A stretch of 7,720 nt of DNA from Filomicrobium sp. (GTDB taxonomy: Bacteria; Pseudomonadota; Alphaproteobacteria; Rhizobiales; Hyphomicrobiaceae). This document shows positions 6,759-7,720 of the stretch, piece after piece. The position numbers and the translations under genes are program-made. The DNA is taken from the NCBI GenBank assembly GCA_030607105.1, contig JAUWFF010000041.1:1-7720 (forward strand), read 5' to 3'. The number at the start of each line of letters is the position of its first letter. Positions within the stretch are counted from its first letter, which is position 1. Below the pieces are notes generated by a model. It did no database searches. It saw only the letters and a program-made list of their open reading frames with translations, and was not told where the DNA came from.

Positions 6759-6875
6759 TTATCGTGCTCCGAGGATCTGCTCAAGGATATATGCATTTGC
6801 GCCGTTCAACACGGCAAGCCAGACGGCGCTTGCCGCCATCGCTCCGATGCAAAACCACAAAAGACGCGAGTCCAT
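6759..6875 (-). CDS. 38-residue single-span membrane protein
   Basis: The ATG at 6873-6875 is preceded by AAGGA eight bases upstream, a good ribosome binding site, and the frame ends at TAA 6759-6761. A longer reading to 7001 in the same frame overlaps the patatin gene on the same strand and adds polar residues with no support, so the short start is preferred. The product has one membrane span, LLWFCIGAMAASAVWLAVL (about 5-23), followed by a short tail ending ILEQILGAR. It begins 34 bases after the stop of the patatin-like gene on the same strand, which suggests co-transcription. No family is recognised. Signal, spacing and ribosome site support a real small gene, but conservation is untested. 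Confidence 0.55.
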   Translation of the reverse strand: MDSRLLWFCIGAMAASAVWLAVLNGANAYILEQILGAR

Positions 6876-6909
6876 GTTGACTATCCTTCCATGATTCCCG
6901 TTGCCGGCT

Positions 6910-7720
6910 TCAGATTCCTGGTGGTTTTTTTCGCCATTTATAGCCCTTCTTTCCAAGCTCGTAGCCGAGGTCGTAAAGCTTGCGCATGTACTCCTTGTCA
7001 AACGGCTCCGAGCTCTCGGCTTTAAAATCCACCGGGATACTGGCGACGTTGTAGTCGATCTGGTTTTCTTTGGCCCGGAGATAGAGCTTGATCAGGTCAC
7101 CTTCGGTTTGTTGTTTGATGAGCGTAGAGATTGAGCGCCCGGCGATTTCAAGTGCGGTTCCGTTGACGTCCTCCGGACTGGGATCCGTTTTGTCATTGGC
7201 GATGATGTAGATTCTGCGCTTCCATCGCACGCCGTTGAGTTTGTCGTAGCGCTTGAGGTCGAGGTCCAGCGGCAACAGGAATGCGTTTTCCATGGTGCCG
7301 CCGTCGACGTGCATTTCTTCGTAATTCTTGCCGCCCGACGAGACCTTCACGTAAACTGGCGGGAACAGTCCCGGCAGCGCGGCTGAAGCCAACAGCACGT
7401 CACGGAACAGCTGCAGGGCTTCATCGGTATTGCGCTGGGCGATGCCACCCATGTTCCAGATGACCGGCCGCTCGGCATCAAGATTGGTGGTGCCGATGAG
7501 AAGGCGGCGTCCCTTCGCATGCTCGCGAGCTATTGCGGCCATGAATTCCCTATCGACATAGTGGGCAATCAACCGCTCTAGAGGCTTCGTGCTGGACACG
7601 GCATTCCCGCCCAGTAGCCCTGCCAGGATTTGCGGCTCGAGAATGTCCTTGGTCGAGTAAAGCGTGTAAATCTCGCGTAGCGGCTTGTCGTACTCAGGGC
7701 CAAGAAATGCGAATGGCGCG
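6910..7720 (-). CDS. Patatin-like phospholipase, 5' end outside the window
   Basis: The frame is open from the right edge (7719) to the TGA at 6910-6912, giving 269 visible C-terminal residues. A GTG at 7597-7599 is only an internal codon: upstream residues such as FLGPEYDKPL and IYTLYSTKDIL continue the family pattern. The patatin catalytic dyad is Ser in GxSxG plus Asp in DGG/A. The Asp is visible in HVDGGTMENAF (visible residues 137-147; DGG codons at 7297-7305), and the preceding SAALPGLFPP segment is typical. The GxSxG and oxyanion-hole loop must lie beyond the right edge. Such enzymes hydrolyse acyl esters of phospholipids or other lipids. The long C-terminal part after DGG includes RRIYIIAND and a Lys/Arg-rich end. 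Whether it has a signal peptide or lipobox cannot be seen. It heads the minus-strand group followed by the small membrane protein. Confidence 0.9.
   Translation of the reverse strand, partial: APFAFLGPEYDKPLREIYTLYSTKDILEPQILAGLLGGNAVSSTKPLERLIAHYVDREFMAAIAREHAKGRRLLIGTTNLDAERPVIWNMGGIAQRNTDEALQLFRDVLLASAALPGLFPPVYVKVSSGGKNYEEMHVDGGTMENAFLLPLDLDLKRYDKLNGVRWKRRIYIIANDKTDPSPEDVNGTALEIAGRSISTLIKQQTEGDLIKLYLRAKENQIDYNVASIPVDFKAESSEPFDKEYMRKLYDLGYELGKKGYKWRKKPPGI

Overview
The window looks like a piece of a moderately GC-rich alphaproteobacterial chromosome, most likely Hyphomicrobiales (Rhizobiales; Mesorhizobium-like). The main reasons are a DUF992 secreted protein, a rhizobial-type patatin lipase and a GlcG/HbpS-type protein, together with GTG and TTG starts. 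This taxonomic call is inferred from family content, not from a marker gene.

Layout on the left: the C-terminal end of an HExxH zinc-metalloprotease-like protein (+, cut by the left edge) is followed by a gene-free stretch with a candidate terminator. Next come a GlcG/HbpS (DUF336) gene (+) with a clear intrinsic terminator, and a small signal-peptide gene (+) that appears frameshifted. A 320-base gene-free spacer carries two conspicuous inverted repeats.

Centre: two minus-strand genes lie in the order SpoU/TrmH-family RNA methyltransferase, then a CrtI/CrtISO-like FAD oxidoreductase. The methyltransferase reading frame breaks inside the conserved C-terminal knot motif; the expected ending (VLYDR) is present one frame over. 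A plus-strand sodium/glutamate symporter gene (gltS, TTG start) follows, pointing right.

Right: four minus-strand genes are read from the right edge inward: a patatin-like phospholipase (5' end, including the GxSxG nucleophile, outside the window), a 38-residue single-span membrane protein, a secreted DUF992 protein and a secreted 107-residue protein of unknown function. The first two are 34 bases apart and probably co-transcribed. The last gene converges on gltS with only six bases between the stop codons.

The genes do not form one pathway. They read as ordinary chromosomal housekeeping, transport and envelope genes, and I see no phage, insertion sequence, CRISPR array, rRNA, tRNA or defence system. 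The most notable observations are the two frame disruptions (methyltransferase and small secreted gene), which are either real gene decay or sequence errors, and a few unexplained inverted repeats in the intergenic regions.
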